Shown here in pieces: positions 36,670 to 46,463 of a stretch of 64,000 nucleotides of DNA (the stretch's first letter is position 1; each line of letters starts with the position of its first letter). The position numbers and the translations under genes were made by a program. Source of the stretch: Pseudomonas sp. WN033 (GTDB taxonomy: Bacteria > Pseudomonadota > Gammaproteobacteria > Pseudomonadales > Pseudomonadaceae); the NCBI GenBank assembly GCA_002287035.1, contig NSKG01000008.1:1-64000 (forward strand). Direction: 5' to 3'. The notes beneath the pieces are model-generated. The model worked only from the letters and a program-made list of their open reading frames with translations. It had not been told where the DNA came from and did not search any database.

Positions 36670-37767
36670 ATGTCCGACGAAGCTCAACTCAAGGCCCTGC
36701 GTAATCGCATCGACAGCATCGACGAAAAAATTCTCGAGCTGATCAGTGAGCGCGCGCTCTGTGCCCAAACCGTGGCGCAGGTCAAACAGAAGGCCCTGCC
36801 TGAAGGCGAGAAGGCGGTTTTTTACCGTCCCGAGCGTGAAGCCTGGGTACTCAAACACATCATGGAGCTGAACCAGGGGCCGCTCGACAACGAGGAAATG
36901 GCACGCCTGTTCCGTGAGATCATGTCTGCCTGCCTGGCCCTGGAAGAGCCGCTCAAGGTTGCCTATCTGGGGCCGGAAGGCACCTTTACCCAGGCGGCGG
37001 CACTGAAACACTTCGGGCATTCGGTGGTCAGCGTGCCAATGGCGGCGATCGATGAGATTTTCCGTGAAGTGGCCGCCGGCGCGGTGCAGTTCGGCGTGGT
37101 GCCGGTAGAAAACTCCACTGAAGGCGCGATCAACCACACACTGGACAGCTTCCTCGAGCACGACATGGTGATCTGTGGCGAAGTTGAGCTGCGCATTCAT
37201 CATCACCTGCTGGTTGGCGAAAATACCAAGACTGACAAGATTTCCCGGGTCTATTCGCATGCCCAGTCGCTGGCCCAGTGCCGCAAGTGGCTGGATGCCC
37301 ATTACCCGAATGTTGAGCGGGTGGCGGTGGCCAGTAACGCCGACGCGGCCAAGCGAGTCAAGGGTGAGTGGAATTCGGCGGCGATTGCCGGTGACATGGC
37401 CTGCGAACTCTATGGCCTGAGCAAGATCGCGGAAAAGATCGAGGACCGTCCGGACAACTCCACACGATTCCTGATCATTGGCAACCAGAAGGTGCCGCCG
37501 ACCGGCGACGACAAGACTTCGGTCATCGTCTCCATGCGCAACAAGCCGGGCGCGCTGCATCATCTGCTGGAGCCGTTCCATACTAATGGCATCGACCTGA
37601 CCCGGATCGAAACACGGCCCTCGCGCAGCGGCAAGTGGACCTACGTATTCTTCATTGACTTCATCGGTCATCAGCATGATCCGCTGATCAAGGATGTGCT
37701 GGAGAAGATCAACGACGAGTCGGTGGCGCTGAAAGTGCTGGGCTCCTACCCGAAGGCAGTGTTGTAA
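36670..37767 (+). CDS. pheA: Bifunctional chorismate mutase / prephenate dehydratase
   Basis: A 365-residue P-protein for phenylalanine synthesis. An N-terminal AroQ chorismate mutase domain (residues ~5-90, LKALRNRIDSIDEKILELIS) is followed by the prephenate dehydratase domain (~98-270, VAYLGPEGTFTQAAA and VVPVENSTEGAINHTLD, with catalytic TRF in NSTRFLIIG). An ACT regulatory domain (~283-360) contains GALHHLLEPF and the ESRP-like motif IETRPSR. Phenylalanine feedback inhibition through the ACT domain is expected. The gap to serC is 3 bases. Confidence 0.96.
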   Translation: MSDEAQLKALRNRIDSIDEKILELISERALCAQTVAQVKQKALPEGEKAVFYRPEREAWVLKHIMELNQGPLDNEEMARLFREIMSACLALEEPLKVAYLGPEGTFTQAAALKHFGHSVVSVPMAAIDEIFREVAAGAVQFGVVPVENSTEGAINHTLDSFLEHDMVICGEVELRIHHHLLVGENTKTDKISRVYSHAQSLAQCRKWLDAHYPNVERVAVASNADAAKRVKGEWNSAAIAGDMACELYGLSKIAEKIEDRPDNSTRFLIIGNQKVPPTGDDKTSVIVSMRNKPGALHHLLEPFHTNGIDLTRIETRPSRSGKWTYVFFIDFIGHQHDPLIKDVLEKINDESVALKVLGSYPKAVL

Positions 37768-37801
37768 CACGGCCGATTCCCTCGGCCTGTGCGGAGCGCA
37801 T

Positions 37802-38914
37802 ATGAGCTGTGATTTTCTTGCCCTGGCCCTGCCCGGGGTGCAAAAGCTGTCTCCCTATGTCCCCGGCAAGCCGGTGGAAGAGCTGGCGCGCGAATTTGGT
37901 TTGCGCGCCGAAGACATCGTCAAGCTGGCCAGCAATGAGAACCCGCTTGGCCCCAGTCCGCTGGCGGTGGAAGCGATCAAGGCGAGTCTGCCGGAGCTGA
38001 CCCGCTACCCGGATGGCAATGGCTTTGCGCTCAAGCAGGCGCTGTCGCGCGTGTTTTCTCTGCAGCCTGAGCAGTTGACCCTGGGTAATGGCTCCAACGA
38101 CATTCTTGAGCTGGTAACCCGGGCGTTTGTTTCACCCGAGCATGAGGTGGTGTTCAGTGAGCACGCCTTTGCCGTCTATCCGATCGTGACTCAGGCGGTT
38201 GGAGCCAAGGCAGTGGTGGTGCCTGCGCGCGATTGGGGGCATGATCTGGAGGCGATGGCGGCGGCCATTACTCCAGCGACCCGGCTGGTGTTCATCGCCA
38301 ACCCGAACAATCCGACTGGAACCTGGCTTGGCAAGCCAGAGTTGGAAGCCTTTCTGGCCAAAGTGCCGGAGCGGGTCATCGTGGTGCTCGATGAGGCGTA
38401 CACTGAATACGTCGAGGATGCCGATTTTCCGCGTGGTTTTGACTACCTGACGCAGTATCCCAACCTGCTGGTGTCGCGGACCTTCTCCAAGGCCTACGGT
38501 CTGGCAGCGCTGCGGGTGGGCTACGCCGCTAGTCATCCTCAGGTTGCCGACGCGCTGAATCGGGTGCGTCAGCCGTTCAATGTTAACAGTCTGGCGCTGG
38601 CCGCTGCGCTAGCCAGTCTCGGCGATCAGGCCTACCTTGAGGCCAGTCGGGCGATCAATCGCGAAGGGATGTTGCAGTTAGAGCACGGTTTTCGGGAGCT
38701 GGGGTTGAGCTGGATTCCCTCACGCGGCAACTTTGTTGCCGTCGATCTGGGTTGCGAGGCTGCCCCGGTGTTCCAGGCGCTGTTGCGCGAGGGTGTGATT
38801 GTGCGCCCGGTGGCCAACTACGGCATGCCCAATCATCTTCGGGTCACTGTTGGTCTGGGGATGGAGAATCAGCGCTTCCTTGAGGCGCTGACCAAGGTGC
38901 TCGACCGTGGTTGA
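37802..38914 (+). CDS. hisC: Histidinol-phosphate / aromatic aminotransferase (HisC2 type)
   Basis: A 370-residue class I PLP aminotransferase. Motifs are KLASNENPLGPSPLA near the N-terminus, VFIANPNNPTGTWL, the Asp/Tyr pair in VVLDEAYTEY, and the PLP lysine in SRTFSKAYGLAALRVGY. It is the hisC-like paralogue found inside the aromatic supraoperon, where it can serve histidine and probably phenylalanine/tyrosine synthesis. It lies 34 bases after pheA and overlaps the tyrA/aroA start by 8 bases. Confidence 0.93.
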   Translation: MSCDFLALALPGVQKLSPYVPGKPVEELAREFGLRAEDIVKLASNENPLGPSPLAVEAIKASLPELTRYPDGNGFALKQALSRVFSLQPEQLTLGNGSNDILELVTRAFVSPEHEVVFSEHAFAVYPIVTQAVGAKAVVVPARDWGHDLEAMAAAITPATRLVFIANPNNPTGTWLGKPELEAFLAKVPERVIVVLDEAYTEYVEDADFPRGFDYLTQYPNLLVSRTFSKAYGLAALRVGYAASHPQVADALNRVRQPFNVNSLALAAALASLGDQAYLEASRAINREGMLQLEHGFRELGLSWIPSRGNFVAVDLGCEAAPVFQALLREGVIVRPVANYGMPNHLRVTVGLGMENQRFLEALTKVLDRG

Positions 38915-41150
38915 TGTCAACAGCTTGTCATCTTCCATGCCGACAATCGGTCGCCTTGCGGTAATTGGCTTGGGCCTGATCGGCGGATCATTTGCCAAGG
39001 GCATTCGCCAGGCTGGTGTGTGTTCTGAGGTTGTCGGTTGTGATCCTGATCCTATGGCGCGCCGGCTGGCCTTGCCGTTGGGGGTGGTCGACCGGGTGAC
39101 CGACAATCTGGCTGAGGCGGTGCGTGATGCGGATGTGATTCTGCTGGCCGTGCCGGTGCTGGCGATGGAAAAGGTGCTGGCCGAACTGGCGACTTTGTCT
39201 CTGGGACAAGCGGTGCTGACCGATGTTGGCAGTACCAAGGGGGCTGTGGTCAAGGCGGTTGAGCAGGCCTTTGGTCAGATCCCGCCGCTGTTCGTGCCTG
39301 GGCACCCGATTGCCGGTTCCGAGAAAAGTGGGGTTGAGGCTGCTCGCGCCGAGTTGTTCAGGCGGCACAAGGTAATTCTGACTCCGCTGGAAAATACCAG
39401 TGAGCAGGCGCTAGAGCTGGTTACCCGGCTGTGGCATTGCCTGGGCGCAGATGTCGAGGCGATGCCTCTGGCTGACCATGACAAGGTGCTGGCAGCTACC
39501 AGTCATTTGCCGCATTTGCTGGCCTTCTCGCTGGTCGATACCCTGGCGGCGCGCAGCGAGAATCTGGAGATCTTCCGCTATGCGGCGGGAGGCTTTCGTG
39601 ACTTTACCCGGATTGCCGCCAGTGATCCGGTGATGTGGCGTGATGTGTTCCTGGCCAACCGTGATGCGGTATTGCGCAGTCTGGACGACTTCACCCGGGA
39701 TTTAAGCCGCTTGCGCGAAGCGGTCGAGGGGCGGGACGCCAACACCCTATTAGGGGTGTTCACCCGTGCCAAGGCTGCGCGTGAGCATTTCAGTACCATT
39801 TTGGCCCGCAGGGCGTATATGGAACCTATGCAGACTCAAGCCATCAACTTCATCGCTCAGCCTGGCGGCCGTGTCAACGGCAGTATCCGGGTGCCTGGCG
39901 ACAAGTCCATCTCCCATCGCTCGATCATGCTCGGCTCGCTGGCCGAAGGCGTGACCGAAGTAGAGGGTTTTCTGGAGGGGGAGGATAGTCTGGCGACCCT
40001 GCAGGCGTTTCGTGACATGGGTGTGGTGATCGAAGGTCCGCACCATGGTCGCGTTACCATCAATGGGGTAGGACTGCAGGGCCTGCAGGCTCCGCCTGGT
40101 CCCCTGTACCTGGGCAACTCGGGCACCTCGATGCGTCTTTTGGCCGGTTTGCTGGCCGGTCAGGAGTTTGACACCGTGCTGACTGGTGATGCGTCGCTGT
40201 CCAAGCGTCCGATGGGACGGGTGGCCAAGCCATTACGGGAAATGGGGGCGCAGATCGAGACTGCGGCTGATGGTCGCCCGCCGTTGCGCATCACCGGTGG
40301 CAGCAAATTGATGGGGATGGACTACCAGATGCCGGTGGCCAGCGCCCAGGTCAAATCCTGCCTGTTACTGGCGGGTTTGTATGCCGGCGGCAGTACGTCG
40401 GTGACTGAGCCGGCGCCAACCCGTGATCATACCGAGCGTATGCTCAAAGGCTTCGGTTATCCGATCAAGGTCGAAGGCGCCAAAGCCACTATCGAGGCGG
40501 GTCACAAGCTGACTGCGTGCAAGATCGATGTGCCTGCGGATATTTCTTCGGCTGCCTTCTTCATGGTTGCCGCCAGTATCGCTGAAGGCTCGGATCTGAC
40601 CCTGGAGCACGTCGGTATCAACCCAACCCGGGTTGGGGTGATCAATATCCTCAAGGCCATGGGTGGTGATATCGAGCTGTCCAATGAGCGCGAAGTGGGT
40701 GGCGAGCCGGTGGCTGATATTCGTATTCGCAGCGCCCAGCTCAAGGGTATCGATATTCCGATTGATCAGGTGCCGCTGGCCATTGACGAATTTCCGGTGC
40801 TGTTTGTGGCTGCAGCCTGTGCCCAGGGGCGTACCGTGCTGCGTGGCGCGGAAGAGTTGCGGGTCAAGGAGTCGGACCGGATTCAGGTTATGGCCGATGG
40901 TCTGCAAGCGCTGGGTGTCAGGGCTGAACCGACTGCCGACGGGATCATCATTGATGGCGGCCCGATTGGTGGTGGCAAGGTAGACAGTCACGGTGATCAT
41001 CGTATCGCCATGTCGTTCAGTGTCGCCTCGCTGCGTGCTACCGGCGACATTCAGATCAGTGATTGCGCCAACGTGGCGACTTCCTTCCCGGGATTCATCG
41101 AGCTGGCCCAGTCTGTGGGTATTCAGGTTAGCCTGGAGGCATCGGCGTGA
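38907..41150 (+). CDS. Fused prephenate dehydrogenase / EPSP synthase (TyrA-AroA)
   Basis: A 747-residue two-domain protein. Residues ~15-300 form a TyrA dehydrogenase with NAD motif [14 protein letters not shown] and [10 protein letters not shown]. From about 310 onward it is a full-length 5-enolpyruvylshikimate-3-phosphate synthase (AroA) with [35 protein letters not shown] and the C-terminal DHRIAMS motif. The KSISHRS and GNSGTS stretches are the phosphoenolpyruvate and shikimate-3-phosphate sites. The junction lies near Met305. The fusion is characteristic of pseudomonads and relatives. GTG start with AAGGTG upstream; a later ATG has no ribosome site. The end overlaps cmk. Confidence 0.95.
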   Translation: MVDVNSLSSSMPTIGRLAVIGLGLIGGSFAKGIRQAGVCSEVVGCDPDPMARRLALPLGVVDRVTDNLAEAVRDADVILLAVPVLAMEKVLAELATLSLGQAVLTDVGSTKGAVVKAVEQAFGQIPPLFVPGHPIAGSEKSGVEAARAELFRRHKVILTPLENTSEQALELVTRLWHCLGADVEAMPLADHDKVLAATSHLPHLLAFSLVDTLAARSENLEIFRYAAGGFRDFTRIAASDPVMWRDVFLANRDAVLRSLDDFTRDLSRLREAVEGRDANTLLGVFTRAKAAREHFSTILARRAYMEPMQTQAINFIAQPGGRVNGSIRVPGDKSISHRSIMLGSLAEGVTEVEGFLEGEDSLATLQAFRDMGVVIEGPHHGRVTINGVGLQGLQAPPGPLYLGNSGTSMRLLAGLLAGQEFDTVLTGDASLSKRPMGRVAKPLREMGAQIETAADGRPPLRITGGSKLMGMDYQMPVASAQVKSCLLLAGLYAGGSTSVTEPAPTRDHTERMLKGFGYPIKVEGAKATIEAGHKLTACKIDVPADISSAAFFMVAASIAEGSDLTLEHVGINPTRVGVINILKAMGGDIELSNEREVGGEPVADIRIRSAQLKGIDIPIDQVPLAIDEFPVLFVAAACAQGRTVLRGAEELRVKESDRIQVMADGLQALGVRAEPTADGIIIDGGPIGGGKVDSHGDHRIAMSFSVASLRATGDIQISDCANVATSFPGFIELAQSVGIQVSLEASA

Positions 41151-41839
41151 CCGAGCTGAGTACCCCGGTAATTACCATCGACGGCCCCGGCGGTTCGGGT
41201 AAGGGCACTATCGCCGGATTGCTGGCCGCACGCATAGGCTGGAACCTGCTCGACTCGGGTGCCCTGTACCGGTTGCTGGCCTTTGCTGCGCAGAATCATG
41301 GTGTCGACCTGACCAACGAGGAAGTGCTTACGCGGCTGGCTGCCCATCTTGACGTGCAGTTCGTGGCTGACGAAGGGCAGGGAGAGCAGCGGATTATCCT
41401 GGAGGGTGAAGACGTGACCCGCGCTATCCGTACCGAGGCCATCGGTGCCGGCGCCTCCCAGGTCGCCGCCCTGCCTGCTGTACGCGAGGCTCTGCTGCAG
41501 CGTCAGCGGGCCTTTCGCGAAGCGCCGGGGCTGGTGGCCGATGGTCGGGATATGGGGACCGTGGTGTTCAGTGACGCAGAATTGAAGATATTTCTGACCG
41601 CCAGCCCGCAGGAGCGCGCCGAACGGCGGCACAAGCAGTTGCTGCAAAAGGGCGAAACTGCTAATCTGGCGAGTCTACTCGATGAGATTATGGCGCGTGA
41701 TGAGCGCGACATGAATCGTAGCGTTGCGCCGCTCAAGCCGGCTGATGATGCGATCATGGTCGATTCTACCGACATGAGCATTGAGCAAGTACTTGAAACA
41801 GTTCAGATGGAAGCGCACAAGCGCGGCCTGCTGGGCTGA
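41147..41839 (+). CDS. cmk: Cytidylate kinase
   Basis: A 230-residue NMP kinase that phosphorylates CMP and dCMP. The P-loop is [11 protein letters not shown] (residues ~10-20), with nucleotide-binding motifs [17 protein letters not shown] and a LID-like Arg-rich segment [13 protein letters not shown]. The GTG start overlaps the tyrA/aroA stop (GTGA), implying coupled translation. It precedes rpsA, as in most gammaproteobacteria. Confidence 0.96.
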   Translation: MTELSTPVITIDGPGGSGKGTIAGLLAARIGWNLLDSGALYRLLAFAAQNHGVDLTNEEVLTRLAAHLDVQFVADEGQGEQRIILEGEDVTRAIRTEAIGAGASQVAALPAVREALLQRQRAFREAPGLVADGRDMGTVVFSDAELKIFLTASPQERAERRHKQLLQKGETANLASLLDEIMARDERDMNRSVAPLKPADDAIMVDSTDMSIEQVLETVQMEAHKRGLLG

Positions 41840-41850
41840 TCAGGAGGGTT

Positions 41851-41881
41851 CCGTACCGGGTAACCAGCACCACCGGTACGG
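41851..41881 (+). promoter_or_regulatory. Hairpin in the cmk-rpsA leader
   Basis: A perfect 9-bp stem CCGTACCGG / CCGGTACGG with a 13-base loop starts 12 bases after the cmk stop and is followed by GCGTTTATAT. It could be an attenuating terminator or a structural part of the rpsA leader, which in E. coli is a target of S1 autoregulation. Confidence 0.45.
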
Positions 41882-41995
41882 GCGTTTATATCATCAACCC
41901 ACGCAAGCTGGTGGCGTGGCGGGCTCGGGGCTGCATGGCGCGCGATGTTGGCGGCCAGGCGGTTGCGGCCTTTATTTACATTGACAGGAATCCAA

Positions 41996-43678
41996 ATGAG
42001 CGAAAGCTTTGCCGAACTTTTTGAAGAAAGCCTGAAAACTCTCGATATGGAGCCGGGCTCCATCATCACCGGTATCGTTGTGGACATCGACTCCGACTGG
42101 GTCACCGTTCACGCCGGTCTGAAGTCCGAGGGTGTCATTCCGCGTGATCAGTTCCTGAACGATCAGGGCGAGCTGACCATTGCTGTGGGTGATGAGGTGC
42201 ACGTTGCACTGGACGCCGTAGAAGACGGCTTCGGTGAAACCAAACTGTCCCGTGAGAAGGCCAAGCGCGCCGAATCCTGGAAAGTTCTCGAGGCAGCTTT
42301 CGCCGCCGAAGAAATCGTCAAGGGTATCATCAACGGCAAGGTCAAAGGTGGCTTTACCGTCGACGTCAATACCATCCGTGCGTTCCTGCCGGGTTCGCTG
42401 GTCGATGTCCGTCCGGTGCGCGACACTGCCCACCTGGAAGGCAAGGAACTGGAATTCAAGGTCATCAAGCTCGACCAGAAGCGCAACAACGTTGTCGTTT
42501 CCCGCCGTGCTGTGCTGGAAGCCGAGAACAGTGCCGAGCGCGAAGCCCTGCTGGAAACCCTGCAGGAAGGTCAAGTGGTCAAGGGTATCGTCAAGAACCT
42601 CACCGATTACGGCGCGTTCGTCGATCTGGGTGGCGTCGATGGCCTGCTGCACATCACCGACATGGCCTGGAAGCGCATCAAGCATCCGTCCGAGATCGTC
42701 AATGTTGGCGATGAGATCGACGTCAAGGTGCTCAAGTTCGACCGCGAGCGTAACCGCGTCTCCCTGGGTCTGAAGCAACTGGGCGAAGATCCGTGGGTCG
42801 CCATCACCGGTCGTTATCCGGAAGGCACCCGTGTTACCGCCAAGGTCACCAACCTCACCGACTACGGCTGCTTCGCCGAGCTGGAAGAGGGTGTTGAAGG
42901 TCTGGTACACGTGTCTGAAATGGACTGGACCAACAAGAACATCCACCCGTCCAAGGTCGTTCAGGTCGGCGACGACGTGGAAGTCATGGTACTGGATATC
43001 GACGAAGATCGTCGTCGTATCTCCCTGGGCATCAAGCAGTGCAAGATGAACCCGTGGGAAGAGTTCTCCAGCAAGTTCAACAAGGGCGACAAGATCTCCG
43101 GCTCCATCAAGTCGATCACCGATTTTGGTATCTTCATTGGTCTGGACGGCGGCATCGACGGTCTGGTTCACCTGTCCGATATCTCCTGGAACGAAGTCGG
43201 CGAAGAAGCCGTACGTCGCTTCAAGAAGGGCGACGAGATCGAAACCGTCATCCTGTCGGTTGACCCTGAGCGTGAGCGTATCTCCCTGGGCGTCAAGCAA
43301 CTGGAAGACGATCCGTTCTCGAACTTCGTTTCCCTGAACGACAAGGGCAGCATCGTCACCGGTACCGTCAAGGAAGTTGATGCCAAGGGTGCAGTCATCA
43401 CTCTGGCCGACGATGTCGAAGGTACTCTGAAAGCCTCCGAAATCAGCCGTGACCGCATCGAAGACGCCCGTAACGCGCTGAACGTTGGCGATGAAGTCGA
43501 AGCCAAGATCGTTGGTGTCGATCGTAAGAGCCGCGTGATCAGCCTGTCGATCAAGTCCAAGGACGTTGATGACGAGAAAGAAGCGATCCGCGACCTGCGT
43601 CAGCAGGAAGTGGCTGCTGCTGGTCCGACCACCATTGGTGATCTGATCAAGCAGCAAATGGAGAACAAGGGCAACTAA
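41996..43678 (+). CDS. rpsA: 30S ribosomal protein S1
   Basis: A 560-residue protein with six S1 (OB-fold) RNA-binding domains. The first two bind the ribosome and the later ones (recurring patterns such as [22 protein letters not shown] and [10 protein letters not shown]) bind mRNA. It is needed for translation of most mRNAs with structured leaders. The start at [13 protein letters not shown] was chosen over an upstream ATG; AGGA lies 6 bases before it. Codon usage is strongly biased toward C-ending optimal codons, typical of a highly expressed gene. Confidence 0.98.
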   Translation: MSESFAELFEESLKTLDMEPGSIITGIVVDIDSDWVTVHAGLKSEGVIPRDQFLNDQGELTIAVGDEVHVALDAVEDGFGETKLSREKAKRAESWKVLEAAFAAEEIVKGIINGKVKGGFTVDVNTIRAFLPGSLVDVRPVRDTAHLEGKELEFKVIKLDQKRNNVVVSRRAVLEAENSAEREALLETLQEGQVVKGIVKNLTDYGAFVDLGGVDGLLHITDMAWKRIKHPSEIVNVGDEIDVKVLKFDRERNRVSLGLKQLGEDPWVAITGRYPEGTRVTAKVTNLTDYGCFAELEEGVEGLVHVSEMDWTNKNIHPSKVVQVGDDVEVMVLDIDEDRRRISLGIKQCKMNPWEEFSSKFNKGDKISGSIKSITDFGIFIGLDGGIDGLVHLSDISWNEVGEEAVRRFKKGDEIETVILSVDPERERISLGVKQLEDDPFSNFVSLNDKGSIVTGTVKEVDAKGAVITLADDVEGTLKASEISRDRIEDARNALNVGDEVEAKIVGVDRKSRVISLSIKSKDVDDEKEAIRDLRQQEVAAAGPTTIGDLIKQQMENKGN

Positions 43679-43694
43679 GTCCTTGTGATTCCTG

Positions 43695-43723
43695 AAAAAG
43701 GGCGACTTCGGTCGCCCTTTTTT
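43695..43723 (+). terminator. Strong intrinsic terminator after rpsA
   Basis: AAAAAGGGCGAC-TTCG-GTCGCCCTTTTTT: a stable stem capped by a UUCG tetraloop and followed by a T run, 16 bases after the rpsA stop. Confidence 0.92.
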
Positions 43724-43836
43724 GTGGCTTTGAGGTTATTCCTGGCTTTGTGCTCCCTATCAGGCTGTTCAAACGCCGTCAAGCATGGTAAAACCATAAA
43801 AAACGGATCTAGCCGCTTGAAAAAAAAGGAAAAACC

Positions 43837-44121
43837 ATGACCAAGTCGGAGTTGATCGAGCGTATCGTCGAACAGCAAGGACAGTTATCGGCCAAGGATG
43901 TGGAACTGGCCATCAAAACCATGCTGGAGCACATGTCTCAGGCTTTGGCGACTGGCGAACGTATCGAAATTCGCGGTTTCGGCAGCTTCTCTTTGCACTA
44001 TCGGGCGCCGCGGGTTGGCCGCAACCCCAAGACCGGTGATGCGGTTGAGCTGGACGGCAAGTTCGTGCCGCACTTCAAGCCGGGCAAGGAGCTGCGTGAC
44101 CGGGTTAATGAGTCGCTGTAA
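43837..44121 (+). CDS. ihfB: Integration host factor subunit beta
   Basis: A 94-residue DNA-bending protein of the HU/IHF family. The beta-arm contains RNPKTG (residues 62-67), whose proline intercalates to kink the DNA, and the body shows [17 protein letters not shown] is a heterodimer with IhfA and supports sigma54 promoters, recombination and replication. AAAAGGAAAAACC precedes the ATG. It follows the rpsA terminator, so the 113-base gap should contain its own promoter, although no clear hexamers were recognised there. Confidence 0.95.
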   Translation: MTKSELIERIVEQQGQLSAKDVELAIKTMLEHMSQALATGERIEIRGFGSFSLHYRAPRVGRNPKTGDAVELDGKFVPHFKPGKELRDRVNESL

Positions 44122-44194
44122 GGCTGGCGCTGTATCTCCCCTGAACTAGCCTGCGCTATACTCCGGCCTACACGAATGGATTGGAGTGTGTGGC

Positions 44195-44494
44195 ATGCTA
44201 TGGCTCAAGCGCGCAGTGCTGATCATTGTCCTTTTGCTGGTGGCACTGGCGACCCTTGATTTCATGCTGGAAAACCAGCAGAGCGTAACCCTTCAGTTTC
44301 TGGAGATGCAGTCTCCAGCGTTTCCGCTTTCCCTGTTCATTATCTTCGCCTTCATCCTTGGCAGTTTGCTGGGAGTGTTCATAGGCTGGCTGATCACCAC
44401 GCGTCTGCGTTTGCGGCTGATGTTGCAAAGCAATGAGTTAAACCGCTACCGCAAGGAAATTGACAAGCTGCGGACCCAGGCCGTCAAAGGCTGA
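44195..44494 (+). CDS. lapA: LPS assembly protein A (LapA/YciS)
   Basis: A 99-residue inner-membrane protein with two transmembrane helices (about 5-23 and 43-67) and a short cytosolic coiled-coil tail (SNELNRYRKEIDKL). In E. coli, LapA (YciS) partners with LapB in control of LpxC turnover and LPS transport assembly. This lapA is unrelated to the large adhesin also called LapA. The ATG was chosen because GGAG lies 8 bases upstream; a GTG three codons earlier lacks spacing. lapB follows after 5 bases. Confidence 0.88.
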   Translation: MLWLKRAVLIIVLLLVALATLDFMLENQQSVTLQFLEMQSPAFPLSLFIIFAFILGSLLGVFIGWLITTRLRLRLMLQSNELNRYRKEIDKLRTQAVKG

Positions 44495-44499
44495 TTGCC

Positions 44500-45678
44500 A
44501 TGCAGGAACTGCTGTTCCTTGGCCTGTTCATGGCAGCCCTGGCAATCGGTTGGTTGCTGGGGCGGCGTGAAGCAATCAAGGTCGGTTTTATGCTCAAGCC
44601 GCACGGTAGCGCGATCGACAAGCAGTACTTCATTGGTCTCAACTATCTGCTTAATGAGCAGCCGGACGAGGCGATTGAAACCTTTATTCGTGCTCTGGAA
44701 GTCAATCCAGAGACTGTGGAAACTCACATCGCCATTGGCAAGCTATTCTGTCAGCGCGGCGATGTTGAGCGGGCGATCAAGGTCCACCAGAACCTGTTGG
44801 CACGGCCTAATTTGACTCGTGAGCAGGCTGATCGGGTTCAGCTTGAGCTGGCCAGAGATTACCTGGCGGTTGGTATGCTCAATCGCGCCGAGCGGTTGCT
44901 TGATGAGCTGATCAACTCCAATTCCCAGCTCAAGGCCGAGGCTTTGGTGGATCTGATCATGGTCCATGAGCGAGAGCGCGACTGGGAACGCGCGATTGAG
45001 GCTGGGCGTAAGCTGGTACGTGAGCGCGCGGATTTCAAAGTAGTGCTCGCGCATTACCATTGCGAATTGGCGCAAAAGCCTCAAAGCCTGGGCGAGTGGC
45101 CGCAGGTCCGGCGCCTGATGCGTGCAGCGCTCGAGGTGGACCCTGGGTGTGTGCGAGCGATGTTGATGCTGGCTGAGCTTGAACAGACGCAAGGGCAGCA
45201 CCGTGAGGCGGCCAAATGGCTGCAGCGGTTGGCCGAACAGGACGCGGATTTTGTCCCTCAGGCCTTGCCGCTGGTACGCCGCTGCGCCGATAATGGCGGC
45301 CTGGATATGCAGGCCTACCTGGATCGGGTTTTGGCGGCGGACGGATTGCCGATGATGGCAACCGTGCTGGCCAAAGCCGATGAGCTGTATCAGCAGCAGG
45401 GGTTGAGTGCCGCCAGCCATTTTGTGCTGGCACATATTCAGCAACGACCCTCGCTGCGGGGGCTGTTGTATCTGATAGATCTGCACAAGGATCAGGTTGG
45501 CCAAAAAGGACGAGACAACCTGATGATCTTGCGTGGGATTGTCGAGGCGTTGCTGATCGACAAACACCAGTACCGTTGTGAGGCCTGTGGCTTTTCCGCC
45601 CGGCAGCTTCACTGGCAGTGTCCCACCTGCCACGGCTGGTCCACTCTAAGACCCCTCAAGGGGCGAGAGGCTGCCTGA
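44500..45678 (+). CDS. lapB: LPS assembly protein B (LapB/YciM)
   Basis: A 392-residue protein with an N-terminal membrane helix (residues 1-20), nine or so TPR repeats and a C-terminal rubredoxin-like zinc site formed by C360, C363, C374 and C377 (YRCEACGFSARQLHWQCPTC). LapB is the adaptor that presents LpxC to the protease FtsH and so limits LPS synthesis. It is in an operon with lapA. The gap to pyrF is 38 bases. Confidence 0.94.
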   Translation: MQELLFLGLFMAALAIGWLLGRREAIKVGFMLKPHGSAIDKQYFIGLNYLLNEQPDEAIETFIRALEVNPETVETHIAIGKLFCQRGDVERAIKVHQNLLARPNLTREQADRVQLELARDYLAVGMLNRAERLLDELINSNSQLKAEALVDLIMVHERERDWERAIEAGRKLVRERADFKVVLAHYHCELAQKPQSLGEWPQVRRLMRAALEVDPGCVRAMLMLAELEQTQGQHREAAKWLQRLAEQDADFVPQALPLVRRCADNGGLDMQAYLDRVLAADGLPMMATVLAKADELYQQQGLSAASHFVLAHIQQRPSLRGLLYLIDLHKDQVGQKGRDNLMILRGIVEALLIDKHQYRCEACGFSARQLHWQCPTCHGWSTLRPLKGREAA

Positions 45679-45716
45679 GCGGCCATCCCCTTTCGTATTT
45701 AGCACAGGACTGATGC

Positions 45717-46418
45717 ATGCCTTGTCACACACCTATCATTGTTGCGCTGGACTTTGCCGCTGCCGCTGATGCTCTGGCCCTCGCTGACCAGCTAAACCCC
45801 AGTCAGTGCCGGGTCAAAGTCGGCAAGGAGCTGTTTACCAGCAGTGGCCCGGCGGTGGTTGATGCGCTTCAGACAAAGGGCTTTGAAGTGTTTCTGGATC
45901 TCAAGTTCCATGACATCCCCAACACCACGGCCAGCGCTGTACGCGCTGCTGCCGAGTTGGGCGTCTGGATGGTCAATGTGCATGCCGGAGGCGGGCGGCG
46001 GATGATGGAGGCCTGTCGTGAGGTGCTCGATCGACGCTCGGGTGCGCGCCCACTGCTGACCGCTGTCACCGTGCTGACCAGCATGGAGCAAGAGGATTTG
46101 CAGGAAGTTGGGATGGATATCGAGCCGATGGTTCAGGTCCAGCGCCTGGCGCGGCTGACCCAGGACTGTGGACTCGACGGGGTAGTGTGCTCGGCGCGTG
46201 AGGCCAAGGCATTGCGTAGCGCCTTGGGTGATGATTTTCTGTTAGTCACGCCAGGTATTCGTCCGGCTGAAGCCAGTGCTGATGATCAGAAGCGTATCGT
46301 GACGCCGCGCCAGGGCCTGGACAACGGCAGTAGCTATCTGGTGATCGGCCGACCAATTACCCGTGCCGAACAGCCGGCTCAGGCGTTGCAGGCCATTATC
46401 GCCAGTCTGGCCGAGTAA
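45717..46418 (+). CDS. pyrF: Orotidine 5'-phosphate decarboxylase
   Basis: A 233-residue TIM-barrel enzyme performing the last step of UMP synthesis. The catalytic charge network is seen as [11 protein letters not shown] and [10 protein letters not shown]; the phosphate-binding loop is [13 protein letters not shown] near the C-terminus and the mobile loop TPGIRP precedes it. Position after lapB is the usual gammaproteobacterial order. A long hairpin lies just after the stop. Confidence 0.96.
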   Translation: MPCHTPIIVALDFAAAADALALADQLNPSQCRVKVGKELFTSSGPAVVDALQTKGFEVFLDLKFHDIPNTTASAVRAAAELGVWMVNVHAGGGRRMMEACREVLDRRSGARPLLTAVTVLTSMEQEDLQEVGMDIEPMVQVQRLARLTQDCGLDGVVCSAREAKALRSALGDDFLLVTPGIRPAEASADDQKRIVTPRQGLDNGSSYLVIGRPITRAEQPAQALQAIIASLAE

Positions 46419-46421
46419 TGC

Positions 46422-46461
46422 ACAACAGCTCCGGCCGCCGGCTGGTGGCCGGAGCTGTTGT
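46422..46461. terminator. Long bidirectional hairpin between pyrF and the alcohol dehydrogenase gene
   Basis: A perfect 15-bp stem (ACAACAGCTCCGGCC / GGCCGGAGCTGTTGT) with a 10-base loop fills the gap between the two convergent stops. No U-tract is present, but stem length and position argue for transcription termination on both strands. Confidence 0.65.
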
Positions 46462-46463
46462 CG

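Noticed and set aside
41972-43657. 561-codon minus-strand frame across rpsA
   Set aside because: Mirror of the biased codon usage of ribosomal protein S1; no recognisable motifs.
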